Source: Microbacterium testaceum (GTDB taxonomy: Bacteria > Actinomycetota > Actinomycetes > Actinomycetales > Microbacteriaceae). From it: a stretch of 64,000 nucleotides of DNA. The position numbers and the translations under genes are program-made. How positions within the stretch are numbered: position 1 is the stretch's first letter; every line of letters starts with the position of its first letter. Below are positions 9,690 to 18,712 of the stretch, one piece after another. Location: assembly GCF_020781835.1 (NCBI RefSeq), contig NZ_JAJGNJ010000003.1, forward strand, positions 310,001-374,000. The letters run 5' to 3'. The notes below the pieces were generated by a model. That model was given only the letters and a program-made list of their open reading frames with translations, did no database searches and was not told the origin of the DNA.

Positions 9690-9804
9690 CAATCAACCCT
9701 CACCCTTCGCGACCCACTTCACGATGCCCCGTGCGCCAGACTCGCGCACCAAGGCTCCCACCACAATACGCCTGAAAGGACGATCCGTTTCGGGCAGGCG
9801 AACG

Positions 9805-11685
9805 TTAGCCCGACAATCCCGTCAGGAACGGATCGCACGAGGGATCGATCGTGACTGGCGTGTCACCTGCGGTCGGAGTGTGACGCAGGTCGAGCGAACC
9901 AAGCGGCCCGCCGGGCAACTGCACCGAGTACGACACGGTGCGCGACTCGCCCTGCCCCAATGTCACCAAGCGGCTTTCACCGGTGTTGCCGTTCTCGCTT
10001 CCGCTCCGCGCCAGCGAGGGAATGTCGCCATCCGCGGGATCCATCGCGGTGATCGTCGCACCGGGGGGCGCGAAGAACAACGTGTTGAGCATCATCGTCC
10101 GCGGCGGGAGACCGTAGGAACTGTTGCGGAAGCCGAGCGTATAGGCATTTGTGATGTCATCGGTGATGCCGTTGTGCATGGTCATCGACACGTTCACCGT
10201 CCTGTCCGCCGCATTGCATGTCGCGAAGATCTCGGTCGACAGGTGGTACTCCAGCTTTCCGATCGAGAAGTCGTTCAGGTAGATGCCGAGTTGCGTCGAT
10301 ACCGCGTTGTCGGCGCGAAGGCCCCCGTCGAGACCGACCTCGGTCACCAGCGCCTGGGCCTGCTGGTCTGCGAACCACAGGTTTATGCGCTGTTCCTGCG
10401 CGCTTCGTGTGAGTTGGTCGAACATAGCGATCGGGTTCCATTGACCGCTCGCGAGACGCGAGAAGACCGTCGAAGACACCTGCGCAAAATACACGTCGGA
10501 CGACCGTCCGTTGTCGCCCGCGTCGCCGAATCGCTGGTAAGCGTCGCTGAGAAGGAGTTGCACGGCGTTCTCGGCCGTGATCTGCTCCCCCGACGGCAGA
10601 TCGACAGGACCGAGCACCTCGAGCATGTGCGAGAGCACGACCGGATCGATGGACATGACGCCGTCGAAGCGAGAGCCGTCGGTGCGGTTCCACAGCGACT
10701 CGAACAGCCGCGCGGTCGTCGGAAAGTCCGGCGTGAAGGTGAAGTCCTGGGAGTAACGGGTGAATGTGTCCGGATACAGCGCAAGCGTGCTCTCGGGAAG
10801 ATCGAGAGCAGATCTTCCCGCCTGCCCCGCGGCGTAGAACGCCATGGAGTCCGATTGTTCTTTGAGCTGAATGCGGCCGTTGTCCACGACCATCACGCTC
10901 GAGGCGGCGGGGTTGCCGCCAGTGGCGCGGATCTCCGCGTTGTTCTGAAACACCACCAGATACGTTCTGGGGCCGTCGCCGCCGGCCGCTGCAAGGAGCG
11001 ACGGCAGATACTTCTGAACGAGCGCGAGAGAGGGCGCCGCCTGATCGACAATGGTCGCGATCTCGTCGAGGGGCTCCGTCACCAGCGGAAGCAGACCATC
11101 TCGGTCGATTCCGTCGGTGACCACTTTGGCGTCGGTGAATGCCGATGTGATCTCCGGCAGCGCCCCCTCCGCCTGACGGAATGGCTCGAGGTTGATACCG
11201 CCCCCCTCGACGGCGAGTGAGGAGAAGTCGGATGCCGACAGCAGAGACACCGTCGGAGGTAGTGCGCGCTGGGTCAGGTCGAGTGTCATCCCGGTCAGCT
11301 GGCGAACGGCTTCGGTGTTCTCCCTGACGAGGGGAACCGCGGATGCCAGATCCCACAGCGGCCCCGTTGTACCGGCGTCCGCACGCCGAGTCAGATCGAG
11401 GACTTCACCCGCCACCTGGTTCAGGCCATTGATGTCGCGGTTCGCGACGATCTGCGGGACGAACGACAGTTTCGCCTGAGCACCGAGCAGGTCGGTACGC
11501 ACGAGCCCTGATTGATGGCCGAACGCGAGGAGCAGTGCAGTTGCCCCGAAGACAGCGAAGCCAAGAGCCCCTACAGTCCAGCCGATGATGTTGGCGACGA
11601 TCGTGCGTCGCCTCACGGTCGAACGCGATGGCAGGACCCCTTCATGCGAAGGGCGGCCGACGGGCACTTCGCCACCGGCCGTCAC
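9805..11685 (-). CDS. DUF4012 membrane-anchored extracytoplasmic protein (copy 1)
   Basis: A 626-residue protein with a short cytoplasmic tail, one membrane helix at about residues 29-55, and a large outside domain. The start is the GTG at 11685, which overlaps the stop of the upstream gene (GTGA). The outside region contains the DUF4012 core: YLVVFQNNAEIRATGGNP followed by a helix and strands with DFTFTPDFPTTA and DGVMSIDPVVLSHMLEVLGP. These features are conserved in the second copy at 19040-20806. DUF4012 proteins are frequent in actinobacterial and Gram-positive exopolysaccharide loci, and their biochemical role is not established. The coupling to the repeat-motif membrane protein upstream suggests the two work as a unit. 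A role in polymer attachment or assembly outside the membrane is a guess from context. Confidence 0.85.
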   Translation of the reverse strand: MTAGGEVPVGRPSHEGVLPSRSTVRRRTIVANIIGWTVGALGFAVFGATALLLAFGHQSGLVRTDLLGAQAKLSFVPQIVANRDINGLNQVAGEVLDLTRRADAGTTGPLWDLASAVPLVRENTEAVRQLTGMTLDLTQRALPPTVSLLSASDFSSLAVEGGGINLEPFRQAEGALPEITSAFTDAKVVTDGIDRDGLLPLVTEPLDEIATIVDQAAPSLALVQKYLPSLLAAAGGDGPRTYLVVFQNNAEIRATGGNPAASSVMVVDNGRIQLKEQSDSMAFYAAGQAGRSALDLPESTLALYPDTFTRYSQDFTFTPDFPTTARLFESLWNRTDGSRFDGVMSIDPVVLSHMLEVLGPVDLPSGEQITAENAVQLLLSDAYQRFGDAGDNGRSSDVYFAQVSSTVFSRLASGQWNPIAMFDQLTRSAQEQRINLWFADQQAQALVTEVGLDGGLRADNAVSTQLGIYLNDFSIGKLEYHLSTEIFATCNAADRTVNVSMTMHNGITDDITNAYTLGFRNSSYGLPPRTMMLNTLFFAPPGATITAMDPADGDIPSLARSGSENGNTGESRLVTLGQGESRTVSYSVQLPGGPLGSLDLRHTPTAGDTPVTIDPSCDPFLTGLSG

Positions 11686-13088
11686 GGGGTCTCATCCGGA
11701 ATCGTCTCATCCACCGGCGGCTCAGACGGATCCACCGGAGGGTCGGTGGGCTCGGTGCTAGGCGGGTCGGAAGGCAGCGGGTTCGATTCGGAGGGAGAGG
11801 GCGATGGCGACGGGGTGCTCTCGGAGCCACCCGGGACCGTGGGCGAGGATCCCGGACTCGAGCCGCCCGCGCTCGGATTGCGAGTGGAGGGTTGTGAGGG
11901 TGTCCGGGCGTCCTCCTCCGCCCGCAGGGCCAGGACACGCGTGTTCTCAGTGCGCAGGGCATCGACGGCGACGACATAGGACTGCATGTCCGCCAACCCG
12001 TCTCCCCCGGCCTGTTGCGTAGCCTTCACACGTGCAGCCGCATCGGTCACCGCAGAGCGGTAGGACGAGTCGGCCGCATCGGCGGTCTGAACGATCTTCA
12101 CGGCTTCGGCCTCGATCGCAGCGCCCACCGCCGCAAGCGCCATCTGGAATTCCTGGATAGCAGCGACGACCTGCGTACGCTGCTGGCGGGCGTCCGCCAC
12201 CAGCTCGGGAAGCGCCTCCCTGGCTAGACGCACGTCGTCGAGTGCCCGCCCCACCGAGGTCAGCGACTTCTCATCGATCTGGCCCCGCTCGTACACGGGG
12301 ACCGCAGCGGGCGCGGCCAATGCGGCGGCGGCGCTCTGCTGCAGGGCCGTCCTCGAGGCCTCTGCCGTGTCTAGAGGCGCCGCATCGACGTTGCCCCGCA
12401 ATCCCGCCAGCACCGGGGCGCTCGCCTCGGCCAAGGCGAGACCTTCCGATGCGGACGCCGCATACAGGTCCGCGGTCGTCTGCAGAACGTTGATCTCGTT
12501 GGCCAACTCGGCTTCACGCTCGCGCAAACTCACCATGGCATCATCGGCGGGATTCGCGGTAGCACGCTGAACGACGGCGAAGGATGCCGAGCCGATGAGA
12601 GCAGCGACGGCGAGAACCGCTGCTGCGATGCTGACGTAATTGACGGCTCCTGCCCGACGTCTTCCGCCGAACAGTGGACGACGTCCCGGTTGCGCTAGCT
12701 CAGGCGCCGTCCAGCCCGGCGCATCGGAGCGCTCTCCTTGTGCCCCGAGAAGAGCCTCAAGACCCGCGCCCGTGGCGGACTTGGATGGCTGCTCCAAGGT
12801 TCCCACCAGTGCGGCGAGGTCGACCGCGGCCGAACGCCGGGTGGGGGGCGTCTGCTCGACCGGCCCGGAGGGGATCGGGCTGGGTGTCATTGATGAGCCC
12901 ACGGAATCGGATGGGCCGACCAGGCTCCTCAGATCGGTCACAGGGCCGGTGGCCCGGACAGCTGTGGTGACGACAGGCTCGCCCACCAGGACTCGAAGCG
13001 AGGTCTTCGGGTCCGGACCGGGGTGTCCCGACGGCGTAGGGGACTCACTTTGGAGCGTCGGCCCGAAAAGGGATCTGAGATCATTCAT
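11682..13088 (-). CDS. Single-pass membrane protein with repeated LRSLVG-like motif and Pro/Ser-rich tail
   Basis: A 468-residue protein of no recognised family, starting at an ATG at 13088. The cytoplasmic N-terminus (1-148) is mostly low-complexity Pro/Ser/Thr sequence carrying five spaced heptads: DLRSLFG (3-9), SLRVLVG (30-36), DLRSLVG (52-58), DLAALVG (90-96) and GLEALLG (109-115). A membrane helix at about 151-173 follows. The outside part has an Ala/Glu-rich region of about 220 residues, predicted helical and probably coiled coil, and a tail from about 405 rich in Pro, Ser, Thr and Asp. The stop overlaps the start of the DUF4012 gene. The divergent gene on the other side is the BY-kinase. 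The spaced short motifs look like docking sites for a cytoplasmic partner, which is inference. Confidence 0.8.
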   Translation of the reverse strand: MNDLRSLFGPTLQSESPTPSGHPGPDPKTSLRVLVGEPVVTTAVRATGPVTDLRSLVGPSDSVGSSMTPSPIPSGPVEQTPPTRRSAAVDLAALVGTLEQPSKSATGAGLEALLGAQGERSDAPGWTAPELAQPGRRPLFGGRRRAGAVNYVSIAAAVLAVAALIGSASFAVVQRATANPADDAMVSLREREAELANEINVLQTTADLYAASASEGLALAEASAPVLAGLRGNVDAAPLDTAEASRTALQQSAAAALAAPAAVPVYERGQIDEKSLTSVGRALDDVRLAREALPELVADARQQRTQVVAAIQEFQMALAAVGAAIEAEAVKIVQTADAADSSYRSAVTDAAARVKATQQAGGDGLADMQSYVVAVDALRTENTRVLALRAEEDARTPSQPSTRNPSAGGSSPGSSPTVPGGSESTPSPSPSPSESNPLPSDPPSTEPTDPPVDPSEPPVDETIPDETP

Positions 13089-13248
13089 TGCGTCTCCCAG
13101 GCGCGGCCTCCGGCGCCGTTCTGCGAATGTCGTAGGGTAGTCGGGGGGCGCCGGGTGCGGCGCGGACAGCCTCGGGAAAGAATAGCCCGATTATCCGTGC
13201 GCACCTGCCGGGCACCCGCTCACCTATTGACAGGCGAATGGACGAGGC

Positions 13249-14673
13249 TTGGAACTGCGCGACTATCTCAGGATCCTGCACCGCAACTGGATCCTCATCC
13301 TTGCGCTGACACTTCTCGGCGGAGCCGCGACGTACGGATACTCGCTTCTACAGACCCCTACGTACGAGGCGGACACGCAGCTTTACGTATCGGTGCGTTC
13401 CGATAATTCGGGCGTCAGCGAGCTGGCGCAGGGAACGAATTTCGCCCGTCAGGCTGTGGTGAGCTTCGTGGATGTCGTCGATAGCGCCGTCGTGCTCGAC
13501 CGGGTCGTCAATGATCTGAACCTGGATGTCACTGCCCAGCAGTTGGCGCGCTCCGTTGAGGCATCGTCCCCGCTGAACTCGGTGATCATCTCCGTGAAAG
13601 TGACGAACACCGACGCTGAACTCGCAGCCTCCATCGCCAATTCTGTCGGCTCGAACTTCGCGGATGTCGTCGTCAATCGGCTCGAGAAACCCGAGGGCGA
13701 AGCGACGAGCCTTGTGCGCGTCGAGACGATCGAGCCTGCTCTCGTCCCGACCTCTCCATCGTCGCCGAATATCCCGATGGGCATCGCGATCGGCCTCGTG
13801 GCCGGTCTCGCACTGGGCTTGGCGATCGCGCTCCTCCGCTCCGTGCTCGACACCAGGATTCACTCCCTCCACGACATCGAGGCGGCGACCGAATCTCCCG
13901 TCCTCGGTGGAATCGCGCTGGACCCGGACGCCAAGAAACGACCGCTCATCGTGCATGCCGATCCGCGCAACCCGCGTGCGGAGTCGTTCCGCAGCTTGCG
14001 GACGAATCTCCAGTTCATCGATGTCGATGGCTCGTCCCGTTCGTTCGTCATCTCCAGCGCAGGACCGGGCGAGGGAAAGTCGACCACGACGGCCAACCTC
14101 GCCATCGCGCTTGCCGAGACGGGCGCCCGCGTGGCGCTGGTCGACGGAGATCTTCGCTTGCCCCGTGTAGCCGACTACATGGGCATCGAAGGTGGAGTGG
14201 GTCTGACGGATGTGTTGATCGGGCGCGCCGAGCTCGTTGACGTGCTCCAGCAGTGGGGAACGGGAAAGCTCTTCGTGCTCCCCTCCGGGCGGACGCCCCC
14301 GAACCCCTCTGAACTGCTGGGCAGCCAAGCCATGAAGCGAACTCTGGAGGCCCTGGCCGATGCCTTCGACTACGTACTCGTCGACGCGCCACCGCTCCTT
14401 CTCGTGACAGACGCCGCCGTCATCTCGCGCTTCACCAGCGGAGTGCTCCTCGTCGCCGCCTCGGGTACGACCAAGAAGCCGCAATTGACCGCCGCCGTCG
14501 AGAAACTCAACGCAATCGGCAGTCGACTCTTCGGCGTCGTCGTCACGATGCTCCCCGCCAGAGGACCGGACAGCTACGGATACGGCGCGTACTCCTACAC
14601 GGCGCCGGACACGGCGCAGCCGGCGGCAACGGGCGAGCGCCGTTCCCGCCGCGACCGATCGGATGAGAAGTGA
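13249..14673 (+). CDS. Polysaccharide co-polymerase with BY-kinase domain (Wzz + CpsD/Wzc type)
   Basis: A 474-residue protein. Residues 1-200 are a Wzz-type chain-length domain with membrane helices at about 13-33 and 176-199. Residues about 230-440 are a bacterial tyrosine kinase: Walker A AGPGEGKST (271-279), Walker A' VALVDGDLR (296-304) and Walker B YVLVDAPP (375-382). The tail has a tyrosine cluster (SYGYGAYSYT) that could be autophosphorylated. The start is the TTG at 13249, giving MELRDYLRIL, the usual beginning for this family. The ribosome binding site is weak, but no better start fits. It should control polymer length and export by phosphorylation cycles. The phosphatase gene that would reverse this overlaps by four bases, so kinase and phosphatase are made together. 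Confidence 0.92.
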   Translation: MELRDYLRILHRNWILILALTLLGGAATYGYSLLQTPTYEADTQLYVSVRSDNSGVSELAQGTNFARQAVVSFVDVVDSAVVLDRVVNDLNLDVTAQQLARSVEASSPLNSVIISVKVTNTDAELAASIANSVGSNFADVVVNRLEKPEGEATSLVRVETIEPALVPTSPSSPNIPMGIAIGLVAGLALGLAIALLRSVLDTRIHSLHDIEAATESPVLGGIALDPDAKKRPLIVHADPRNPRAESFRSLRTNLQFIDVDGSSRSFVISSAGPGEGKSTTTANLAIALAETGARVALVDGDLRLPRVADYMGIEGGVGLTDVLIGRAELVDVLQQWGTGKLFVLPSGRTPPNPSELLGSQAMKRTLEALADAFDYVLVDAPPLLLVTDAAVISRFTSGVLLVAASGTTKKPQLTAAVEKLNAIGSRLFGVVVTMLPARGPDSYGYGAYSYTAPDTAQPAATGERRSRRDRSDEK

Positions 14674-15275
14674 CCTTCTCGATCCTCTCAGTGTGCACGG
14701 GGAACGTCTGTCGTTCGCCCGTCGCCGAGTTGATCCTGGCCGACGCGTTGCAGCGCGTGGGGGATGTTCGGGTTGAAAGCGCCGGAACGGGTGCTCTGGT
14801 GGACGCCGGCGTGCCCGAGCAGGCGCAGCGACTTGCAGCTACACGCGGCGTGGACACTTCAGCCCACCGCGCCCGCCAGATCGATGTGGGCATGATCCGA
14901 AACGCCGATCTTGTCCTCGCCATGTCGCGCGAGCACCGGCGCCTGGTCGTCGAGTCTCTCCCGGCCGCCATGCGACGCGCCTTCACGCTACGTGAGCTCG
15001 CGCGGATCGCCGATCAGCTCGAGCCCGGCCTTTCTGATGCCGTTATGGCCTCGGGGGCCAAAACGGCCGAGGACGGCATGCGCGCCGCGGTGGCCCACGC
15101 TGCAGCCCTTCGCGGAACAGTTCCCCCACCCGCCACCGCGGACGAATTCGACATCGTGGATCCGTTCCGTCGGAGCGACGAGATCTATGCGCTCTCGTTC
15201 GGAGAGCTCTCACCGGCGGCCGACCGAGTCGCGGCATACCTCATCGCGGGTGCACGAGCGGTCTCCACCCTCTGA
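14670..15275 (+). CDS. Low-molecular-weight protein-tyrosine phosphatase (Wzb/CpsB-like role)
   Basis: A 201-residue protein starting at a GTG that overlaps the kinase stop (GTGA). The active-site loop CTGNVCRS (Cys9, Arg15, Ser16) sits at the N-terminus as the family requires, and DP at 164-165 supplies the likely general-acid aspartate. The protein is longer than the usual 150-160 residues. The extra length is an insert around 110-158 between the core and the DP loop. It should dephosphorylate the tyrosine cluster of the coupled BY-kinase and so allow polymerisation cycles. A short hairpin follows the stop. Confidence 0.92.
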   Translation: MTFSILSVCTGNVCRSPVAELILADALQRVGDVRVESAGTGALVDAGVPEQAQRLAATRGVDTSAHRARQIDVGMIRNADLVLAMSREHRRLVVESLPAAMRRAFTLRELARIADQLEPGLSDAVMASGAKTAEDGMRAAVAHAAALRGTVPPPATADEFDIVDPFRRSDEIYALSFGELSPAADRVAAYLIAGARAVSTL

Positions 15276-15286
15276 CCGGTCCGCTT

Positions 15287-15305
15287 GCCGGGTTTGCGCC
15301 CCGGC
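15287..15305 (+). terminator. Possible weak terminator after the kinase/phosphatase pair
   Basis: GCCGGG (15287-15292) pairs with CCCGGC (15300-15305) across a seven-base loop, 12 bases past the phosphatase stop. No T-tract follows. It lies in the convergent gap before the GT39-like gene, so it could act on either strand. Confidence 0.3.
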
Positions 15306-15367
15306 GCCTCCCTCCCCTACGGAAACGACCGATCACTGTCTTGTCGTGCGCCCGGGCGACCAACTCC

Positions 15368-16906
15368 TCATGGTGCGATGCGTCGCCAGAAGCGGAACCC
15401 AAACAGGTCGCCCTCCAATTCATAGCCAGACGCAACCCATGGCGCCAATCCTTCGAAGTTCGCCTTGTCCGGTGTGCATGCGTTGGAGATCCCACACGAC
15501 TCCGGCGATTCGACGATCAATGCGGGTGGGAGCGACGTGAGGTCGGCAAGATACTGCGCCGGAAGGCTGCCATAACCCTGCTCCACGGGGAGCGAGTACG
15601 TGATTGCGGTCGGAGAGAGCCTCTCCGCCGACGCGAGGATCCAGGTCTCCGCACCATGCACGAGCACGCGATCATCCGGAGACGTCTCGGCTCGGACCTT
15701 GTCGACGAGTTGCGCTTGGTAGGAGCCCTCACGGAACACGCCCGCGCCCACGACAGTCCGCGACCACTCCAAGGCGGCCACCGTCGAACTAGAGAGGACG
15801 AGCGTGACGACCGCGAGCGCGGCACCCCCGGCCATGAATGGTAGCGAGCCAGGGCGGCGAGCCGGCCACAGGCGCGAGACTGCCGGCAGCAATCGAGCAC
15901 CCATCACCACGACAGCGACGGCGAATCCGGGGATGGCAACGACGAGATAATGAGGGTAGGGCCGACCCGAGATCATCTGTGACAGGGCATCCAGGCCACC
16001 CACGGCGAGGAAGAGCGCAATGACGGCCGAGCTATTGCGGCCACCGCCGTCCATGCTGCGCTGGGTCAGGATCCACGCGCCCAGGAACAGGAGGGCGGTC
16101 GCGACCACGGCGCCGGACACGAGGATGGTCGACAGCGTTCCGAATGCATCCAAGCGTTCTGCGGCGCCGGCTCCCCCCGAGTAGAACAGGTTGTACCGCA
16201 CGTACTGATCAACGGCGGCCCGCAGTGCGTCCCCGGTGAGCAACCACAGAGCCAGTGCCGTCCCCACGACGCCGACGGCAAGGACAACCGCGCCGGCAAA
16301 GTTCAGTCGGCGACGCAGGAAGAGCGTTCCGATAACGGTCAGCAAGAGGAGACCCGCCACGTTGTTCATTCGCGTGTACAGACCGACCGCCAGGGCGAGG
16401 CCGATGATCAGTCCCGCCCAGCCCGCGACTCGTGCCGGGGCGTCTCGGCCACAGGTGAGGGCGACCCGCGCCGCTGCGCTGTAGGCGACGAGTTGGAATG
16501 GGAACAGCCACGTTTCAGTGAAGTTGCCCCCCTCGAATACCCCGAGGTAGGTGACCCCTGTCACAAGCACCGCGACAGCCGCCCAGGCTCCGATCCAGCG
16601 CGTCCACATCACCCCGGCGACGCCCAGCCCCAGCGTGAGGACGAGTGCCTCGAGGACGGGCGCACCGACGATGCCCCCGCCGAGCTGCCACGCAGCCGTC
16701 TCGATAGCGGCAAGGAGAGGCCCCTTGTGATCCCACGAATCGACGTACGGCATCCCACCGCGTGAGACGACCATTCCTGTGTAAAGGAATACACCCGAGT
16801 CCCGCGTGATGTGACCTGAGAGCACCATGGGGAGGTACGCGGCGACGCCGATGGCCAGAGCGGATGCCGTCGACAAAACCGCAGCGATGCGCCGGTTGGG
16901 GGTCAT
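15368..16906 (-). CDS. GT39-like polyprenyl-phosphate-sugar glycosyltransferase, multi-pass membrane protein
   Basis: A 512-residue membrane protein with about 10-11 helices. The start is the ATG at 16906, overlapping the VanZ-family stop (ATGA). A longer frame exists upstream but runs through the neighbour. The first outside loop contains TRDSGVFLYTG and SWDHKGPLL. An acidic residue in this loop followed by W-D-H-K-G-P is typical of GT39/ArnT-like and related GT-C enzymes that use lipid-phosphate sugars. The C-terminal 120 residues form an outside domain. Coupled upstream are a VanZ-like protein and a DPM1/GtrB-like GT2, with GtrA divergent from them. Together they suggest a lipid-phosphate sugar made inside, flipped, and transferred outside by this protein. 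The acceptor is unknown. Confidence 0.82.
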   Translation of the reverse strand: MTPNRRIAAVLSTASALAIGVAAYLPMVLSGHITRDSGVFLYTGMVVSRGGMPYVDSWDHKGPLLAAIETAAWQLGGGIVGAPVLEALVLTLGLGVAGVMWTRWIGAWAAVAVLVTGVTYLGVFEGGNFTETWLFPFQLVAYSAAARVALTCGRDAPARVAGWAGLIIGLALAVGLYTRMNNVAGLLLLTVIGTLFLRRRLNFAGAVVLAVGVVGTALALWLLTGDALRAAVDQYVRYNLFYSGGAGAAERLDAFGTLSTILVSGAVVATALLFLGAWILTQRSMDGGGRNSSAVIALFLAVGGLDALSQMISGRPYPHYLVVAIPGFAVAVVVMGARLLPAVSRLWPARRPGSLPFMAGGAALAVVTLVLSSSTVAALEWSRTVVGAGVFREGSYQAQLVDKVRAETSPDDRVLVHGAETWILASAERLSPTAITYSLPVEQGYGSLPAQYLADLTSLPPALIVESPESCGISNACTPDKANFEGLAPWVASGYELEGDLFGFRFWRRIAP

Positions 16907-17379
16907 ACGGGGGGCTCCCCCACCGACACCAGATTCCGCGCCCGCCACTGCTCTACGACGCGTCGGTCGCGTACGTGCACGGCGGCCACCATGAGGGCCG
17001 CGAGCGCAATCCCCGTCCAGCCGCCGATGGTGTTCGCTATCACGTCATTCACTGTCGCGAATCGCCGCGGCAGGACGAAGAACTGCAGGGTCTCGAGGGC
17101 GAAGGAGACCGAGGGGATCAAGGGCAGGGCGATCCACCGAAAGCGCGTCGGGAACACGATCGACAGGAAGAAGCCGAGCGGAACAAACATCGCGACGTTG
17201 GCCGTGAACTCCACCCAGCGGTACCCGAACCAGTCGGGAACTCCGTTGCGGTGCAGAACGGACAGGACTCGGGCGATCGCGCCTTCATACCCTTGATCTA
17301 TTGGGGTCGGCGACAGTGTTGCCGCCAACACCACGGCGAGGCACATCATGAGTCCCGCCGTAGCGATCACGACCCGCAC
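16903..17379 (-). CDS. VanZ-family small membrane protein
   Basis: About 158 residues with four membrane segments. VPDWFGYRWVEFTANVAMFVPLG, then LPSVSFALETLQ-like residues and VNDVIANTIGG, are the defining VanZ-domain pattern. I place the start at the GTG at 17379, two bases after the upstream GT2 stop. A longer frame to 17535 overlaps that gene and lacks conserved features. VanZ proteins are known from teicoplanin resistance but are widespread in envelope loci with no defined function. Here it is coupled to a GT39-like transferase, so a role in surface polymer modification is more likely than antibiotic resistance. The start is uncertain by a few codons. Confidence 0.78.
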   Translation of the reverse strand: MRVVIATAGLMMCLAVVLAATLSPTPIDQGYEGAIARVLSVLHRNGVPDWFGYRWVEFTANVAMFVPLGFFLSIVFPTRFRWIALPLIPSVSFALETLQFFVLPRRFATVNDVIANTIGGWTGIALAALMVAAVHVRDRRVVEQWRARNLVSVGEPPV

Positions 17380-17381
17380 GG

Positions 17382-18209
17382 TCAGCCACGCAGAGCCGCG
17401 GTACGGCGATCGGGGCGGCCAGCGCGACGGCGCGACCGCGCTATGTCGACATGCCAGAGCTCTGCGAATGCGCGCCGGGCGAAGCGGAGAAGCTGGCGCG
17501 GCGGAAACACGAGGCGTGCTCGACCCGACCCCCACATCGTCCCCTGCGCGTTGGCCCCGCGACGCGGAATGCTCGTCACGGCGATATAGCGAACGCGGAA
17601 GCGCCAGCGGGCCTCAGCGATCGAGAAATGCACATGCGGAACCAGCGCATTATCTGGGACGCCGGACATGAGCCTCCGTAGCGCGTCCGGCCGGTATGCG
17701 CGCAGCGGAGTGTTGACGTCGGGTACTGGCCTCCCGCACAGCATGAGCGCGGCGAAACCGACGAGGGCGCTGAGGGTCCGTCGGAACCATGGGTCCGTCC
17801 TGCCGCGGCGCACGCCGTGGACAACGTCGGCGCCGTTCAGAGCAGCCGCGACCCGTGCGATGTCGTCTCCCAGGAACTGCCCGTCACCGTCGACGTGCAC
17901 GATCGCGTCCGCACCGCTCCTGAGGCCCTCGGCATAGGCTGCGAGGGCCGACGGTCCGTGCCCGCGGTTCGTGGGGGCGCGCACGACGTCGGCCAAGTCG
18001 GCAGCCGACGCGCCTGTGCCGTCGGTAGAGGCGTCATCCACGACGATCAGGGTGACAGACGTCGCACGGGCCTCGAACGAGGCTCGTATCTCCGCGAGGA
18101 ACGTCGGCAATCCCTCCGCCTCATTGAAGGCGGGTATCACGACCGCTACATGGTCCCTACCCTGCACCCTGGCATCCCCGTTCCCGACCGGGGTGATCTC
18201 ACCCGTCAC
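17382..18209 (-). CDS. GT2 glycosyltransferase, polyprenyl-phosphate sugar synthase-like (DPM1/GtrB type)
   Basis: About 275 residues. VAVVIPAFNEAEGLP opens the domain, followed by IVVDDASTDGT and a donor/metal site HVDGDGQ. This is the DPM1/GtrB pattern of enzymes that load a sugar onto polyprenyl phosphate. The C-terminus is basic with a weak hydrophobic segment. The start is unclear. I use the GTG at 18209, which avoids overlap with the divergent GtrA gene at 18230. A GTG nearer the conserved domain and a frame reaching 18284 are alternatives. The GtrA flippase-like protein encoded back to back makes a sugar-lipid synthesis and translocation pair plausible. Confidence 0.82.
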   Translation of the reverse strand: MTGEITPVGNGDARVQGRDHVAVVIPAFNEAEGLPTFLAEIRASFEARATSVTLIVVDDASTDGTGASAADLADVVRAPTNRGHGPSALAAYAEGLRSGADAIVHVDGDGQFLGDDIARVAAALNGADVVHGVRRGRTDPWFRRTLSALVGFAALMLCGRPVPDVNTPLRAYRPDALRRLMSGVPDNALVPHVHFSIAEARWRFRVRYIAVTSIPRRGANAQGTMWGSGRARLVFPPRQLLRFARRAFAELWHVDIARSRRRAGRPDRRTAALRG

Positions 18210-18229
18210 TTCCCCCGAACATGTAGCGT

Positions 18230-18712
18230 ATGACACTCGTGGGGCGCAGCCGGAATCTTCGCCGTGCAGGCGCGCTGTCTGCACGCTTCCTCGTCGTGGG
18301 CGCGGCCAGCACGCTCATCGAGGTGGTGGCGTTCAATCTCCTGCTCATCGCTGGGGTAGACCCCGTGTCAGCGAAGGTGATCGCCTCGCTGATCGCGCTG
18401 GTCAACGCATACATCGGAAACCGCGAGTGGGCTTTCCGCACCCGGTCCCGGACGGGTGCAGGGCGACAGATCATTCGGTTCTTGATCGTCAATGCCGCCT
18501 GCACCGCCATCGGAGGTGGCGCGGTCTGGCTGGGCGCGCGTGCGCTGGACGCCGTTTTCGGCGAGACTCACCCCCTTGGGCTCAACATTGTGAACCTCGT
18601 CTCCATCGCCGGTGTGACCGTCGTCCGCTTCGCGCTCTATCACTTCTTCGTCTTCCCGTCGGCCCGGGTCACGACAGGCGCCGAAACACCCTCGGGTAGG
18701 CTCGCTCCGTGA
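18230..18712 (+). CDS. GtrA-family membrane protein
   Basis: A 160-residue protein with four membrane segments. FLVVGAASTLIEVVAFNLL and VNAYIGNREWAFR are the two GtrA signature stretches (the second is usually N-x-x-x-N-R-x-W-x-F), and RFALYHFFVF closes the domain. GtrA proteins are proposed to move polyprenyl-phosphate-linked sugars across the membrane for outside glycosyltransferases. The matching cytoplasmic synthase (GT2) and outside transferase (GT39-like) are encoded divergently next to it. The ATG at 18230 is used. The stop overlaps the GTG of the next small gene. Confidence 0.88.
   Translation: MTLVGRSRNLRRAGALSARFLVVGAASTLIEVVAFNLLLIAGVDPVSAKVIASLIALVNAYIGNREWAFRTRSRTGAGRQIIRFLIVNAACTAIGGGAVWLGARALDAVFGETHPLGLNIVNLVSIAGVTVVRFALYHFFVFPSARVTTGAETPSGRLAP

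Noticed and set aside
13220..13248. TTGACA near 13226 as the -35 box of the BY-kinase promoter
   Set aside because: The -10 region would fall inside the coding sequence, and no good hexamer is found at 16-18 bases.
16903..17379. VanZ-like gene as a glycopeptide-resistance determinant
   Set aside because: No vanHAX-type genes are near it. The neighbours are glycosyltransferases, so resistance is not supported.
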